Source of the DNA: Ptychodera flava
Taxonomy: Eukaryota > Hemichordata > Enteropneusta > Ptychoderidae
Reading direction: 5' to 3'
DNA: 64,000 nucleotides
NCBI RefSeq assembly: GCF_041260155.1
Contig: NC_091944.1
Coordinates: 25,250,832 to 25,314,831 of the forward strand
Below, one piece after another: positions 10,530-24,698 of this stretch. The notes beneath the pieces were generated by a model, which searched no databases, had not been told where the DNA came from, and saw only the letters and a program-made list of their open reading frames with translations. The first letter of the stretch is position 1. The number at the start of each line of letters is the position of its first letter. Made by a program: the position numbers and the translations under genes.

Positions 10530-13500
10530 AAGGTCCTCTGTCAACTTAAAGAACTCCATTTAATAATTTTGGCAATTGCATTTCCCCCTGAATACATCAA
10601 CCGCATTGCTTTCAAGGTTACATGTTTGTTTGTTTTTTTAATTCTTTTTATGTCATTCAGACATGTGCAAGGATGATAAAGTGTAAAACCAGTGTTCATG
10701 CCAATGATCAAAACATTTATCAGAAAAGATTTAAGAAATGGTATTCTAAATCGATATAAGTATTCCCGAGCATGATTTATATCAGAGATGTTTGAAAGGC
10801 GACGTTCACTGCCCCAGAGATTATGATGACGTTTATAACATTCCGGTTTGTCCAATAGTAGCTATTAAACATCTGTGCACCTGTGTATAAATCGTACAAT
10901 ATATTCAAGATAGAAATACGGTATATAAATATGCGTTACATATTATTTAGACGAACGTATCACTCAGTCCATCTATTCTTCATCCCAAAGTCTGCACATG
11001 TGAATATAGGAATAAAAATTAATACAATGACACGAAAAACTGTTAACAATCTGTATAGAGACAATTGGGCGAGAAAACAGTAGTAAAATAAATTTATTAA
11101 GACATTTGTTAATGTTTCGGAAGAAAACTATACCTATCAACACTGAATCAATGTGTTTTTAATAAATGTTTTACGCTTTTAGAATGTAATGTGTCTTTAC
11201 TCGGTAAAGTTGAAGATTTTGTTCAATTTTTAATATTTAGTATTTCGTCCTTAAATTCATTGTATATATTTGATGTTATATATTTTCTTTTGAAGCTGAT
11301 AAAGATATCAGTTTCTAAGACGTTTTGAATATGGAACTGTAGCTTTCAAAAAGAGCTTAGCAGTATACTACGATTTTTATTAATTTTGAAAATATTGTAA
11401 CTTATAGGCTACTTTCATTAGAAATTACAGCAATACTATATTAAACGTTGTTGGGAAACCATTTTAGAACAAAGTTGATAAAAAGTAAGTGTTTAACATA
11501 ATTTAATTGGCTAATAACAACAGCTGAATGAAGTATTGTTTGATATATGTTGCAGGAGAGTAACATTTATATTGAGATATTAAATATAGAGGTCTTTAAT
11601 TCATAATCTAAGCACTCGATTGTAATAGTTTATAAGAAACATCTACAATTGATATCAATTGTAAGCAAAAGTGCTTTCAAACATTAAAGATTGATTTTAT
11701 TCGTGTATCCTCAATAGGGCTACCATTTATTCTTACATGTAAATGATTAAATAGTAGTTTTAGATCAATTTACAAAATGTGATATTATGAAATTGACAAG
11801 TTATTTGTAGGATGTGTGTATGATGCTCTCAGAGATTAAGTATGTCAGAAAGAACCACAGGAAAATGTGCCGACACATCTTCTCATATGATTTATCACCA
11901 TAATAGTATAATAGAAAAAAAATTAATGATACATTAACTATTGTATAATGGCAAAACGCTGATCGAAAGGACTTTGATCTCATGGGCTGTTTTATGATTT
12001 TGCATTTATCACAGATCATCACCACAGGGAATATGTGAGTTCTTATTTAAACCAATTGTATATCAGAAGCGTGGTGCAGTGGCAATAAATAAACAAACAT
12101 ATAAAAATAAATAAATAATAAATCAATAAATAATTAAATAATTCACTAAATCAATAAATATGTAATTAATCAATAAATTAATTAATTAGTAAGTAAATGT
12201 ATAAATAAATAAATACTATGGTAACTTCGGGCCTACGCAGTACATACGCGTCAAGAGGTTTTAAGGTATTTTCTCATGAGAAAGCATTATAACCGAACAA
12301 GGGATAACAATAGATTAATGGACACACTTTGGTTGAGAATTAAGGGGGATTTTCGGGGGGGGGGGGGTCGGCTCAAACCCTAACCCTACCCCATACTTCT
12401 AAAACTAGCCCGAACTCTAAGTTACTAACAATTCAAACATTTTTTTTGCTATCGATTTCCTGTTTTGTTCAAGTGATAACATCAAGAGGATCGTTGAAAA
12501 TTGTTTGATTTCATACGGTAATATCAATGTAACCGGTTTTCATGAAGCCAATTCAGGTGTCTTTTTGTCAAACTGCCTCCCAGGGACAACACTGCATCCA
12601 AAGCTCCGATGACAGATATAAAGAAAAAATATTAGTGTCTGGAATTATCAGCTCTGTAAAACAATCAATATACTCCAGAGTAATTTATTTTGATTGAGTA
12701 CTTGTATTTATTAACATAAACAGTCACGGGGTAGCTTAACAAAATATTTGTAACCATTATTTAATGGAAACATTGAACATTAAAACTAGATAATTAAAAG
12801 GATATCATTATCATTAAAACCTTTTATCTTATATTAATGGCAGATCTGATTTGCTACTCATTACAACATCAATTAGTGGCACCGCTTTATAAAATTAATT
12901 TAATCTTGCTACAAAACCGTAATTTTTATGATAGCCGGTATATTTTCAGAAAGTCTAGGACCTCACACATGGAACACGCTAAATATTAAATTTCAAACTT
13001 TACGATATTTTCGAATGCTGTCTCTAATTTTAATTGAATCAAACAAAAAGGAAAAGCTCGAAAATATCAACAATCTAATTTTATCAGAACATTATCAGTG
13101 CTGCAGGTTTGCATGTGAGCTTATCCCTTTCTAACGGGCAGTTCATACCATGATATCCTTTTCACTTAATTTGAAGGAACATCACAATATTTAAGCTCCC
13201 ATAGCTGTAGCATATGTCATATTGCACTGCATAATAAACCGTCTAATATTTACAGTATTTGCATGATTGTTGTCTTTATTCTGGCTGAATAATGCATAGA
13301 CAGATGAATACATTTAAGAATCCATTGCTTGTATTCAGCAAGCCAGTATTCATGTGGACTCGTGTGAATTCACATGCATTATTCTATAATACAAGCAACA
13401 CAGATTGTGTAAATTAATCGGTGTTATTGACTTTTAAAACAGTGTCATACATACCCTGGTACATGCCAAAGACTTTTCTGTCTTTAAGGATTGATACCCC

Positions 13501-14110
13501 TTCGATTAAATGTACTACTATACATGTATCTTGTTATAGTGACGAAGAAGTTCATTGATCATGCAGAAAAAAGAACTAAGAATGATAAGTAAATATTTAC
13601 TATACATACTATCACCAAACATCAGAAATGAACAAACGAAATTACCTGGTGCCACCACCTGAGAAAAATCTGCAAGCAAATAAATTAAAAAGTTAACATT
13701 CACCGAGGTACCAATGTCTCTATTCGGCGCAAGACACAAATCGCAGGTATTAAATGTGTTGGTAAAATAATGGACATTGACATACATAAAAATATCATCA
13801 ACATATGGACGACCATCTGATTGCATTAGTTAGTACGTAAAATGACTTAAATCATAGCACTTAATTGTTGCACAATAAGGCAGAATGAGTCTAAGCTAAC
13901 GTTGAAGAGCACATGCGCACTTCACATGCGCACTCCACATCAGAGATCAAATACGCATACCTATAATTGAGATGTGTGAGGGCGGAGATACATGTATGAA
14001 CATCTCTTGGCGTGATGACTTACATAATTTGTCTCAGGCGTGCTTTTATCACTTCAATATTTCACACTCTTGTCTGGATGTCTTTCTTTGCAGCTTTGAT
14101 GTCGGGGTGA
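10530..14110. other. 3' flank of receptor copy 1 within the arm
   Basis: AT-rich sequence homologous to 19.8-26.25 kb in inverse orientation. It includes AAAT-rich low-complexity DNA at 12.07-12.21 kb and a 15 bp G tract at about 12,353-12,367. No gene is recognised. It holds the empty site of the 21.09-24.68 kb LINE near 12,696-12,711. Confidence 0.6.
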
Positions 14111-15744
14111 ATAAATAATATAATCAATGAAAGACAAAGTTCAGTTTTATCAGCCATTTTACCGTACATGTCACTTAGTACTCTAGCGACTTAAGTGTAT
14201 GATGTCTCTCACGGTAAACTCAAAACTCAACTTTCCATGTCTTTTAATCCATATTTTTCGTTGTTTTTGTTTTTGTGATGAGTCTTTTTTTTAATGAAGC
14301 TATATTCCATTTTGTTTCCTCTGCTTTTTACCATGACCTTTGAAACAATGTTATTTTTTATTCTTCTGTTTGTTCATTTTTATTGTAAAACGAAATCCCA
14401 TTGAGACTATTTTAATGTAAAGTGCTATAGAGGGAATAAATATTAAGATGAATATTAACCCTAATTTAAGGGAAACTCGACGCGTGTCAGCTCACTAGTT
14501 AATGTCTTAAAAGGCATACAGTCAACGCAGAAAAACTCATTTTCAAATTTACGACTCTTATTATGCAGGTCGAGTTGGGAGCCTTTGCAGCCCACAAATA
14601 TACATATTGTACATTTGTATGATATATAATATAATATATATTTTACAATATTCAAGAAACCGGATCTTTTACTTATGGGTATAGGATCGTGGGTAAAATA
14701 TGTACATGTCGCAACCAGAGTTCCGTATTCCTTCAAAGATCAGGTCAATTAACGCAAAAAGCTGGCCGAGTAAGAGTTACGCGTGTTGCACCCTTGTCTT
14801 TGAACGCAAACTTCCCTACGATTATAGAGCAGTATTTTCTGACTTTTCAGTAAAAAGGAAGCGGCACGACTTAGATGTTGTGCAAGTCAAAAACTTGCCG
14901 TTTAATACGCGGACTCTGTGTAGCGACCACCAAGGGCCTGTAGTTTAAAGTTACTGTTTGTAAACAAATCATTGTGTACATGCTGTGTATATGCACACCT
15001 GAAGATCCACGACCTTTTCATTCTTTACATTTGCCGAATGCAAATATCGAGGACTGGAGAGCATTAAGACTTCTTGCCTTAGTACTTGAAAGGTTCATAG
15101 CCATCACACTATACTGTAACAATTATGATTGTTTTTGTCTCAAATCAATCTTCAGGCTGATGCTAAATAGAGACGTCTACATCATGCTAGAGATGGAAAA
15201 TTCGTTTTAAATTTTACACAATGATTCCCGCATTGCTATTATGAAATCAGTATACGTCAGGTTCGCCAACTTTTGGCATTGTAAAGTGACACCTTGTACT
15301 GTATATAAGAGTTTTAGGTGATTCCAAAAAGTATCTTTCCTTTGAAACCTATATTTCGGCATTGTATATTGGTCTGTGTCACATTCATGATAACATGTTA
15401 CATTACGTACGACCAACGACACATACAAATGACCCGTTTGTAAAGGGAGGCAAAGGCTTCAGGCTCAACAGGGAAAGAACTATACAAATTGAAATTACAT
15501 TTAGCTTAATAAAATTGACTTATACCAATGCAGACTGTTACTTTGAGGATGCATTCTCCAGGTTTCAAATCGGAGGTTCATTAAAAACTTTGCAGTCTTC
15601 TTACTTTGCCAAAACATCGGTGGGTGCCCCTTACTCGTTGCTGTTTGCACTGCGTCACTGCAGAATATTGAGCCAGTGAGACGTTGCTGTGAGACAGTTA
15701 CGACGGTAACGTATCGGATGCCATGACAACTGGCACCTGAAAAG
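14111..15744. other. Unique spacer at the centre of the inverted duplication, left part
   Basis: Lies between the arms and matches neither. Several open frames of 70-105 codons occur but none shows a recognisable motif. I see no supported gene. Confidence 0.4.
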
Positions 15745-16504
15745 GTTTTCAGGCTATTCTGACTGGATACCGCATACACTGAGACTATGTAACTTTACAT
15801 ACCTTCGATCATAGTGAACGGGACGATGAGTATCAAACAGCTTTTACAGAAACACAGAAGGCGGAAAGCAACGCAAACGTCGCTAGTGTTGTTTCGCCCG
15901 TATGGTGAAACGGCTGATAAAAGAAAGAACGTTGAATATTCATAGATTGTATTATTTACTCACCCTAACGCCAAAGCGTAAGAAGACATCCAGACGAGCA
16001 CGGCAAATATTAAAATGGGTAAAAGACCCTTATGATAAATGCAGAAAGGCATCGCACTTAAGAATGTCGATATCTTCCACTTCACATTGCGATCACGTAA
16101 ACCAGGTTTTGGAGATCCAATAGGATTTTCAGGCTATTCTGACTGGATACCGCATACACTGAGACTATATAACTTTACATACCTTCGATCATAGTGAACG
16201 GGACGATGAGTATCAAACAGCTTTTACAGAAACACAGAAGGCGGAAAGCAACGCAAACGTCGCTAGTGTTGTTTCGCCCGTATGGTGAAACGGCTGATAA
16301 AAGAAAGAACGTTGAATATTCATAGATTGTATTATTTACTCACCCTAACGCCAAAGCGTAAGAAGACATCCAGACGAGCACGGCAAATATTAAAATGGGT
16401 AAAAGACCCTTATGATAAATGCAGAAAGGCATCGCACTTAAGAATGTCGATATCTTCCACCTCACATTGCGATCACGTAAAACAGGTTTTGGAGATCCAA
16501 TAGG
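15745..16504. repeat. 380 bp tandem duplication, two units
   Basis: Units 15745-16124 and 16125-16504 differ at only a handful of positions. Each contains a 73-codon open frame (15902-16123 and 16282-16503) of basic composition starting MVKRLIKERTLNIHR. No family is recognised, so coding status is unresolved. Confidence 0.9.
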
Positions 16505-16899
16505 ACGTGCGCATGCGCACTTAAACTACGTTTGGTTCAAATCATCATCGACATTTTGTTCATCTATAAGCGGCAAGAAATATGACTCTTTTATAATGCT
16601 ATGTCATGAAGACGGTTAAAAAATCGGCCATATGTTGTCGATTATGTAATAAATGCCGATAATATGTTAAAATGGCATTTACTCAGAATGGCTTTAGCAA
16701 TTGTAAAAGCTTTTTATATAGTATCATCATTTTATAGCATAATTATAAATTTTGCATTAATTTGTTGATAATTATAAATTATTGAATTGGATAAAGTAAA
16801 CTTGCTTTGGATTATTCACACATACTTAAACATCTTTAATGTTCAGTCAATCAATTTCACAGAAAGATTAATCTTATAGTAATATCGAAGGACAAAAAC

Positions 16900-18160
16900 A
16901 GAAACTATAATTGTTTCTAGGTACATTGATTTTCTGTCCATCAAATAACAAAATTTCTCAGTAGTATTGATTGCAAAAAGTCAACTGGTTTAGATGGCAT
17001 TAGTTCTCGCTTTTTGAAGATTGGAGCGACCAAAATAACATCTAGTCTCACTGCAATTTTCAATTACGCAATTTCCTCTGGGACATTGCCTGATCAATGG
17101 AAATCGGCAAAAGTGACACATTGTAAAAAAAAAAAAGGTGCAAGAGATATTGTATCAAATTACAGACCTATTTCTGTCTTGCCTATTTTGTCCAAAATTT
17201 TAGAAAGACATGTTCATACTCACTTCTATAACTTTCTGTGCACTTTCAACTTATTATCAAACAAACAATCGGGTTTTCGCAAGTTTCATTCATGTCAAAC
17301 TGCATTAACACACATCACTAACTCATGGTACCAAGAAATTGATAATGGAAATCTGATAGGCATCCTATTTGTTGATTTAAGAAAGGTGTTTGATCTTGTT
17401 GATCACAATATCTTACTTGTAAAAGTATCGCTTTTAAGTTACTTCAACTCGAACGTATTTGCCCCTTTCTAATTAAAAGGGCCATGATGAGTTTCTATAA
17501 TTGTCTTATTTTATCCCATTTTGATTACTGTTCCAACATATGGGGTCACTGCATTGAGTGACTCCAGAAAGCTGTTGCGAGAGTTATTTTAGATTGTGAT
17601 TTTAATACTTCTAGTGATGTTTTATTCCGTACATTGCATTGGATGCCATTCAGAAAACGGATTTTATATCATGAATTAATTTTAATGTATGAACTACAAA
17701 ACAATTTAGCACCAGATTATTTGAATGTTTTTAAAAGGATACACAATGTTCACAGTCGGAATACTAGATATGCTGCCAGGCAAGATTTACACATTATGAA
17801 ACCTAGAACACAGGTTTTTAAGAAAGGTTTTACATACAGTGGTGTAACAATTCGGAACAGTTTACCGGTTGACTTAAAATCATGTTCCTCATTGCAGGCT
17901 TTTAAAGGCAGATGTAAATTTCATTTTTATGTGTCACAGATGTTCAGTAGTGTAATGTTGATTATTGTCCATTTGTTCATTTTTTTGTACATATTGTATG
18001 TTTTGCCTTTCATGTCTTCATGGATGTGTGCAATTTTTTATGTATATATTATATATTTTAATGATTTCTCGACACTGTGTGAGAAGAGCCATTGGCTCAA
18101 CAGTTTATCGCGATTAAATAAATTTTAAGTCTAAATAAAAGATAAAAATAAAAAAATAAA
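16900..18160 (+). mobile_element. CR1/L2-type LINE fragment with internal deletion
   Basis: Encodes RT motifs STGLDGISSRFLK, NYRPISVLPILSKILERH, SGFRKFHSCQTAL and GILFVDLRKVFDLVDHN up to about 17,470. It then jumps to the C-terminal region (LILSHFDYCSNIWGHC, then FKKGFTYSGVTIRNSLP). The palm segment with the ADD motif is missing and stops interrupt the remainder. The 3' end is an AAATAAA-rich tail near 18,120-18,170. The 5' edge is approximate. It is dead and non-autonomous. Confidence 0.75.
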
Positions 18161-19799
18161 TAAAATAGAGTCACGGTATGTTGCAGAAATTTTAGAAAAG
18201 AAAAATTATATAAAAATTCAAAATTCAAGCTTATCTTTGTATGTAAATAGGGTATCCTGTAAACTCAAAAATGCCTGACTAACTAGCATATAATAATAAT
18301 TAAATAATAATAATTTATTTGTAAAGCGACAAACTCCACAGAAAAAGTGATCACAGCCGCTAAAAGATACATTACAATAAGAAAATTGATAACTAATATA
18401 AATAACCTTTCTTATATGTTTATCCACCGTTTTCAAATCAACAGCCGCAATCTAGATTCAGTTCAAACATTCTCAAACGCATTGGAAACACTACCGGTAG
18501 AAAGGTGCCAAATTTTGCTGATGTAAAAATAATGAACATCACACTGTCAGGGATTTCGTCGGTTGGATAATATCAGGAGGCGTGACAGCTGGTCAGAATC
18601 TTCTGTCTGCTCTTATAAGGTTTTACCAACGAAATAATCTGTATGTTCTTGACCACATTGGTTAAATTTCCCCATAATTTAAGACATTCTGTTTCGGCTT
18701 GCGAGTGTAAGAGTTCAAAATTGTCATAAATTTATCAAAAATTAATGTACACAATTATTGTGTTAACAACTATGAGATGTACATATACTATCGCTATAGT
18801 GCACTGTACCAAGATTGATTATCTTCTGTAAATATTTTGTGCCTCTTTATTTATTTATTTATTTATTTATTTGTCAAATGTTCTGTAAAAATAAATATCT
18901 TAATATCCGTGTTCGGCCGGACTTGCAAACATCTTAATGTTTTTCCAAACTATTATTGATGATCAATTTTGCAAACTTACCGCTACCTCATTGTTTTGAT
19001 TGTAAAATATTTTTTTTAATCTATCGAGTTCCATCAACAAATTTTAAGAGTATCTCAATCGATTTTTCGCCAATAATACAAATATTGTTTCATCGTGTGA
19101 CTCTATACATTTAAATAATTAATATACCCTCGATGTCAATTGACTAAAAAGTCTTATTAATGTACCTGTAGTTCGTTAGGCATCAAGGAACATTTTACAT
19201 TATCTTAATTTGATTTTCATCTCATTTGAGGAATTTCCAAGAACTTCATGAGGTATTCAGAATATGATTGTATGATGGTTATTTTTATAGAATATAGGCG
19301 TTTATAGAGCAGAACACCTTTCTAGATAATTGTTTTTCATTTTCAAAATACTAATAAATTTCCACATGCAACTCTATCTATAATGTGATTGGTGTCCATT
19401 ATTAATCACCTACTTGCGAATAACAAGGGATGTACGAAACAAACTACCTTTCTTTATAATAGAAACTTAAAGCATTCTTTTGTGAAAAAAAATTGAGTAT
19501 GATAATTAGATCGTGTTAATGTTGCCGCTAGTTGTTGACTCCAAACCAGTTCAAGTCAAAACTCTCAAACTTCAGCGTCTCCTTCATCTCTATTACAAAT
19601 AAACGAGTGACGTCGTTGTGCCATTTGTTATCAATAGAATTTCTACTTTCTGAACACAGAGAAGACAGACAGACACACAGAAACACAGAAACACCATCCG
19701 TTTGGGGAAAAAACAAAGAGATAACTGTCAAAAGGGAATCTCTATATTTGAAATATATATGAGGCACGTTTTAAAACTTATTGTTTTCATATTTTCCCA
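18161..19799. other. Unique spacer, right part
   Basis: AT-rich, with a short (TTTA)n run at about 18,849-18,872. No gene or repeat family is recognised. Confidence 0.4.
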
Positions 19800-19842
19800 A
19801 CCCGACAGCAAGACTGCAAAAAAAGACATCCATACCAGAATG

Positions 19843-20271
19843 TTAATTATTGAAGTAATAAAAGCACGCCTGAGACAAATTAAGTGAGTCATCATGCCAA
19901 GAGAAGTTCATATCTCCCACCTCACACATCACAATTATACTAATGTGACGTGCGCATGTGCTCTTCAACGTAAGTTTAGAGTCAGTCTGCCCTATTGTGC
20001 AACCATTAAGCGCTATGAGTTGTCCCCGTACGTAACTTAAGCAATTAGGTTGTCGTCCATATGTTGCTGATATTTTGATGAATGTCATGTCCATTATTTT
20101 ACCAACACATTTAATACTTGCAATTTGTGTCTTGCACGGAATAGAGTCATCGGTACCTCGGTGAATGCGTTTCAATGTATGCTCATCGATACACTGTGGT
20201 TGCAGAATTTTCGCATGGGATGGCGCAGGCATTTTCATTAGTCCATTTCGGATGTTTGGTGATGGTATCAT
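19843..20271 (-). pseudogene. Candidate decayed coding segment shared by both arms
   Basis: The minus-strand frame contains SPNIRNGLMKMPAPSHAK, HTLKRIHRGTDDSIPCKTQ and IKCVGKIMDMTFIKIS. The opposite arm (13.61-13.81 kb, + strand) shows SPNIRNEQTKLPGATT and RGTNVSIRRKTQIAGIKC in the matching frame, with stops and frame breaks. The shared codon register hints at former coding sequence downstream of the receptor. No family is recognised and chance is possible. Confidence 0.25.
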
Positions 20272-21074
20272 ATGAAATATTTACTTATCACTCTTAGATC
20301 TTTGTTCTTCATGACTGATATAACACATGTTTAGTAGTACATAAAAATCGATGGTGTATCAATCCTTGAAGATAAAGAAGTGTTTGGTATGCACCTGGTG
20401 ATCTACAACACTGTTACAAAAGGCAAAGATACAGAATCTGATACTGTCTGTAATGTGCGTGAATTCACATATGTCCACATGAATACACGCGTGCTGAATA
20501 CAAGCAATACATTCTTTACTGTATTCTTCTGTGTATGCACCACTCAGCTAAAATAAGGCAGTATCCATTGCAATACTTGTAAGTGTTATAGGGTTCATTA
20601 TGCAGTGCAATATCACATATGCTGCAGCTATGGGAGCTTAGATATTGTGATGAACCTCCCTGAATTGCCAGTAGGAAAGGAATAAGCTCGCATGCAAACC
20701 AGCAGCATTAATGTTCTTATAAAATTAGATTATTGATATTTTTCATCTATTCTTTGATATCAATTCAATTAAAATTAGAGACAACACTCGAAAATATCGT
20801 AAAATTTGAAATTTAATATTTCTCGTGGCCTACGCATGAGGTCCCAGAATTTCTGAAAATATGCTACCTCGAAAATTACGCTTTTTTATCAAGATTATCA
20901 AATAGCAGAGCAAGTAATTAATGATGTCATGAGTAGCTAATAAGATCTTCAATTGAAATGAAAAAAGGTTGTAGTGATACTAATATCAGTTTATCTTATT
21001 GAAATGTGATTATCAATGTTTCAGTTTAATAAGTTTCGAATAATTTGTTAATCTGCCCAATGACTGTTTTTATT
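20272..21074. other. Arm sequence left of the LINE insertion
   Basis: Homologous to about 12.7-13.6 kb in inverse orientation. No gene is seen. Confidence 0.5.
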
Positions 21075-21090
21075 AACAGATACAAGTTAT

Positions 21091-24000
21091 TTTGCTTCAA
21101 GAAACTCACGTTACTGAGGATTTAGTATTTAATTTTGATAACCAATGGGGTGGGAAATGTGTTCATGAGTTTGGTTCCTCCCAAAGTCGTGGAGTTTCTG
21201 TTCTTTTTAAGAAAGACCTGAATATTGAAGTGCTTGAAACCAAATGTGTAAATGGTAGATTTTTATTTGTAAACTGTAGTATTTCAGAAACTATGTTTTC
21301 ACTTTGTAACGTTTATGCCCCAAACTAAAGTAAAGAGCGTTTCTCGTTTTTCCAAAGCGCCCTTGACCTACTGAATGATTTTGAGTTGTCAAACTTGATT
21401 ATTGGCGGTGATTTTAACTGCCTTGCCAACAGTAGAATTGATAAGCGGGGAGGAAATCCTACCTCGGATAGATCCAGCAAAGTACTGAAAACACTTTGTC
21501 AAATGTTTAATGTCAATGACAGTTGGCGTTTTAAAAATCCACACACTGCAGCTTTTACCTTTCGCCACAAATCTCCCATGGTGCTTACACGCCTTGATTA
21601 TTTGTTCACGTCGAAACACCTCAATGAATACATTGAGAAATGCATTATCATCCCAGCAATTTTAACAGATCATCGGGCTGTGCATATAGTATTTAATCTT
21701 ACAAATTTAGGCAGAGGAAAAGGAATTTGGAGGTTGAATACGTCTGTGTTGAAAGATGACATTTATGTAGAAAAAGTTAAAGAAATCCTGAACAAGGTTA
21801 ATATGGAGTTTTCTGATCTATCTGCACAAATGAAACTTGAAATTTTTAAGTTAAGAGTGAAAGAGTTTTCTATTGATTTTACGCAAAAGAAAGCGAAAGA
21901 ACGCAGAGAGGAAATAACTTCTCTGGAAAATAGGCTTGCTAAATTAGATAGACATATTGATGATACATTGAATACCTCTATTCTACAAGAATATGCACAA
22001 GTGAAGACTAGGCTTGAGTCTCTTTATAAAGAAAAAGCTCGCGGTGCACAAATCCGTGCACGCGCCAGGTGGGTTACTGAAGGCGAACGTGCGACCAAGT
22101 TTTTCCTGAACCTTGAAAAGAAACGGAGATCAAATAATGCAATTTCAAAATTGTATGATAATGGTCATGAAATTAGTGGATTATTATACTGCACTTTTCT
22201 CCACTAGTAACCCCTCGGTTGAATCGATGAATAATTATCTTAACGATGTTCATGTTCAGCAGCCTTTGTCAGAAGATGATAAGCAACTTTTAGAACAAGC
22301 AATTTCAAAAGACGAGTGTAAGGATGCGGTTTTCAAAATGAAAAAAGATAAAACACCTGGGCTAGATGGTTTACCCTCAGAGTTTTATCAAACCTTTTTG
22401 GAAAGTATCGGTGATTTGGTTTTTCAATCAATAAGCGAGGGTCTCCAGGATGGTTTACTTAGCTCAAGCCAACGTACTGCCATCTTAAGACTTCTTTATT
22501 AGAAAAATGATAAGACAAATCTTGACAATTGGCGCCCAATCAGTCTTTTGAATACTGATTACAAAATTTTGGCCTTCATTTTAGCCTACGGAATCAAACG
22601 AATTGTGCATAAAATTATACATCCTGACCAAACGGCTTATATTCCAGGAAGATTTATTGGGCAAAACATTCGCTTAATTTATGATGTAATTGATTATACC
22701 AACATTGAAGACTTACCAGGTATCATTTTATTTTTAGATTTCAGAAAAGCATTTGACTGTATTGAGCATCAATTTCTGTTTCAAACTTTAAAAAAATTCA
22801 ACTTTGGTAATAATTTTATTAATTATGTAAAAACAATGTACAATCATATTGATTCTGCTGTTATTAATAATGGTTATATTTCCCAAAAATTTAAACCATC
22901 AAGAGGAATCCGACAAGGTTGTCCTCTATCAGCTTTGCTTTTTTGTTTGTTGCGGAAATTTTGGCAACTGTTATTAGGGATGATCCAAATATATCAGGTA
23001 TCAAAATATAAAATGAAGGTTTTGAAGGGGTAAGGCAGATAAAGATCTCCCAAGTCGCTGATGACACGACTCTTTTTTTAGATGACGAAACGAGTGTTTT
23101 TCATGCTATTGATATTGTTAAAAAATTTGGGGTAGTTGCAGGAACACAACTAAATACACAAAAAACCGACGGTCTTTGGATTGGGAAGTGGAAAAATAGA
23201 TCAGACAGCATAGCTAACATTAATTGGCCCGATGCGCCAATCAAGTCACTTGGAATGTATTTTCACTCAAATGTTTCGCTGTGTAAAGATTTGATTTGGG
23301 AAGAATCGTTACAAAAAGCTTCTTTTGCTTTAAAAGCGTGGAGTTAGCGGAATATGACCCTGTATGGGAAAATTGCTGTTTTGAAAACATTTGCCGCCTC
23401 GAAGCTTATTTATCCTTTGTCAATGCTTGAATTTCCAAAGTGCAAATTAAAACAAGCTAATGCTTTATTTTTTGAATTCTTATGGGGTTCCAAAATACAT
23501 AAAACTCACGCAATACGATTATAGCTGATTATCATCAAGGTGGTCTTAAAATGACTGACATTTTGACTCAGTATAAAGCACTCAAAGCATCTTGGGCGAA
23601 ACGTTTCTTGAAAGATAAAAACTGTACATTATTGGATAGCATACAACCAAGTTGGATTTTTATTCCTAATTTTTATTTATGTAAAAATAACCTTGATGTG
23701 ATCAGTTTCTACAGCAACTTTACAAAACCAGTAGATTGTCCTTGTACTGGTTCTCTGCCAACATTTTATAGAGAAATGATCCTTTATCTACACGAATCTT
23801 TTGAAGGTAAAATTGAAAAGCCTAATTCCGTGACGTCATTGCTGCAACAAGTAATCTGGTCTAACCAGTTTATAAGTGGATTAAATCTGGAATTTTGTTT
23901 GTAAAAGATGTTATTACTGGGAAGAAAATAGATATGCAGAAAATTATAAATATCATTGTTAACAAACGTAATTATGTAAATGAGCTATTTTTGTTTAAAA

Positions 24001-24682
24001 ATGCACTGAAACCCTGGATTACACTGCTAAGTGAAAATACCGAAACCTCTCGAAATTTTACACTCAATAGAAATATTTTTGTTAATTTTACAACTAAGTC
24101 TTTCTATCTTGACTTGCTTCAATACAAAATAAAGAAATCGTATGTTGAGGCTATGTGGTCCAAGACATGCAATTTGCAGAATGTAAAATGGAATAATATA
24201 TGGGAAACAAGGTGCAGTAGATGTTCCTTTGATAGAAAACTGTGTAATTTTGTTTTTAAATTTATACATTGTATTTTGCCTTGTGGTCTAAAACTATTCA
24301 AATGGAAAATACGCACTTCTCCATTTTGTGCTTTTTGCCACGTGACAGAGAACCAAGTACATATTTTCTTTCACTGTGTTAAAGTTCAGTCCTTTTGGAA
24401 TGAGGTTAGACTTCTTATCAGCAGACATTTTGACATTGATCCCATAATCAATATGCGATCATTGATTGTCGGCATGCCAAACAAGTCGGTGACACATTTG
24501 ATCACTATTGCAATGTATTCGATATTTAAAGCGTGGTGTTTACAAAAGCCATGTAAAGCTGTGTTTCAACACGATTTGGAGACTACCATATTCTGTGAAT
24601 CTTTTCTAGATCGTAAAAGAGCTAAAAAGAAATGGAAAACTTTATACGATGAAATAAAATATACATAAAAAAAACAAAAAAA
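21091..24682 (+). mobile_element. 5'-truncated L1/Tx1-type LINE with 16 bp target-site duplication
   Basis: ORF2 remnant only. It begins inside the APE endonuclease (LLQETHVTED), then GGDFNCLANSR, TRLDYLFTS and TDHRAV. RT motifs follow: NWRPISLLNTDYKILA, TAYIPGRFIGQNIRLIYD, FLDFRKAFDC, PSRGIRQGCPLSALLF and VADDTTLFL. A C-terminal CxxC...HxxxHC knuckle (CAFCHVTENQVH) sits at about 24.33 kb. Several stops and frameshifts break it. The A-rich tail ends at 24,682. AACAGATACAAGTTAT flanks both ends (21075-21090, 24683-24698). Confidence 0.9.
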
Positions 24683-24698
24683 AACAGATACAAGTTAT

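Larger units (their letters stand above)
480..14110 (+). repeat. Left arm of the large inverted duplication
   Basis: Exons, introns and 3' flank here match the reverse complement of 19.8-53.9 kb in the same order. Anchor matches outside exons include the stretch at 690-760 with 53.75-53.83 kb, a G tract at 12.35 kb with a C tract at 25.06 kb, and 14.03-14.11 kb with 19.80-19.90 kb. The outer edge is blurred (about 0.48-0.56 kb) and the inner edge is near 14.11 kb. Exons are far better conserved than introns. Confidence 0.85.
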
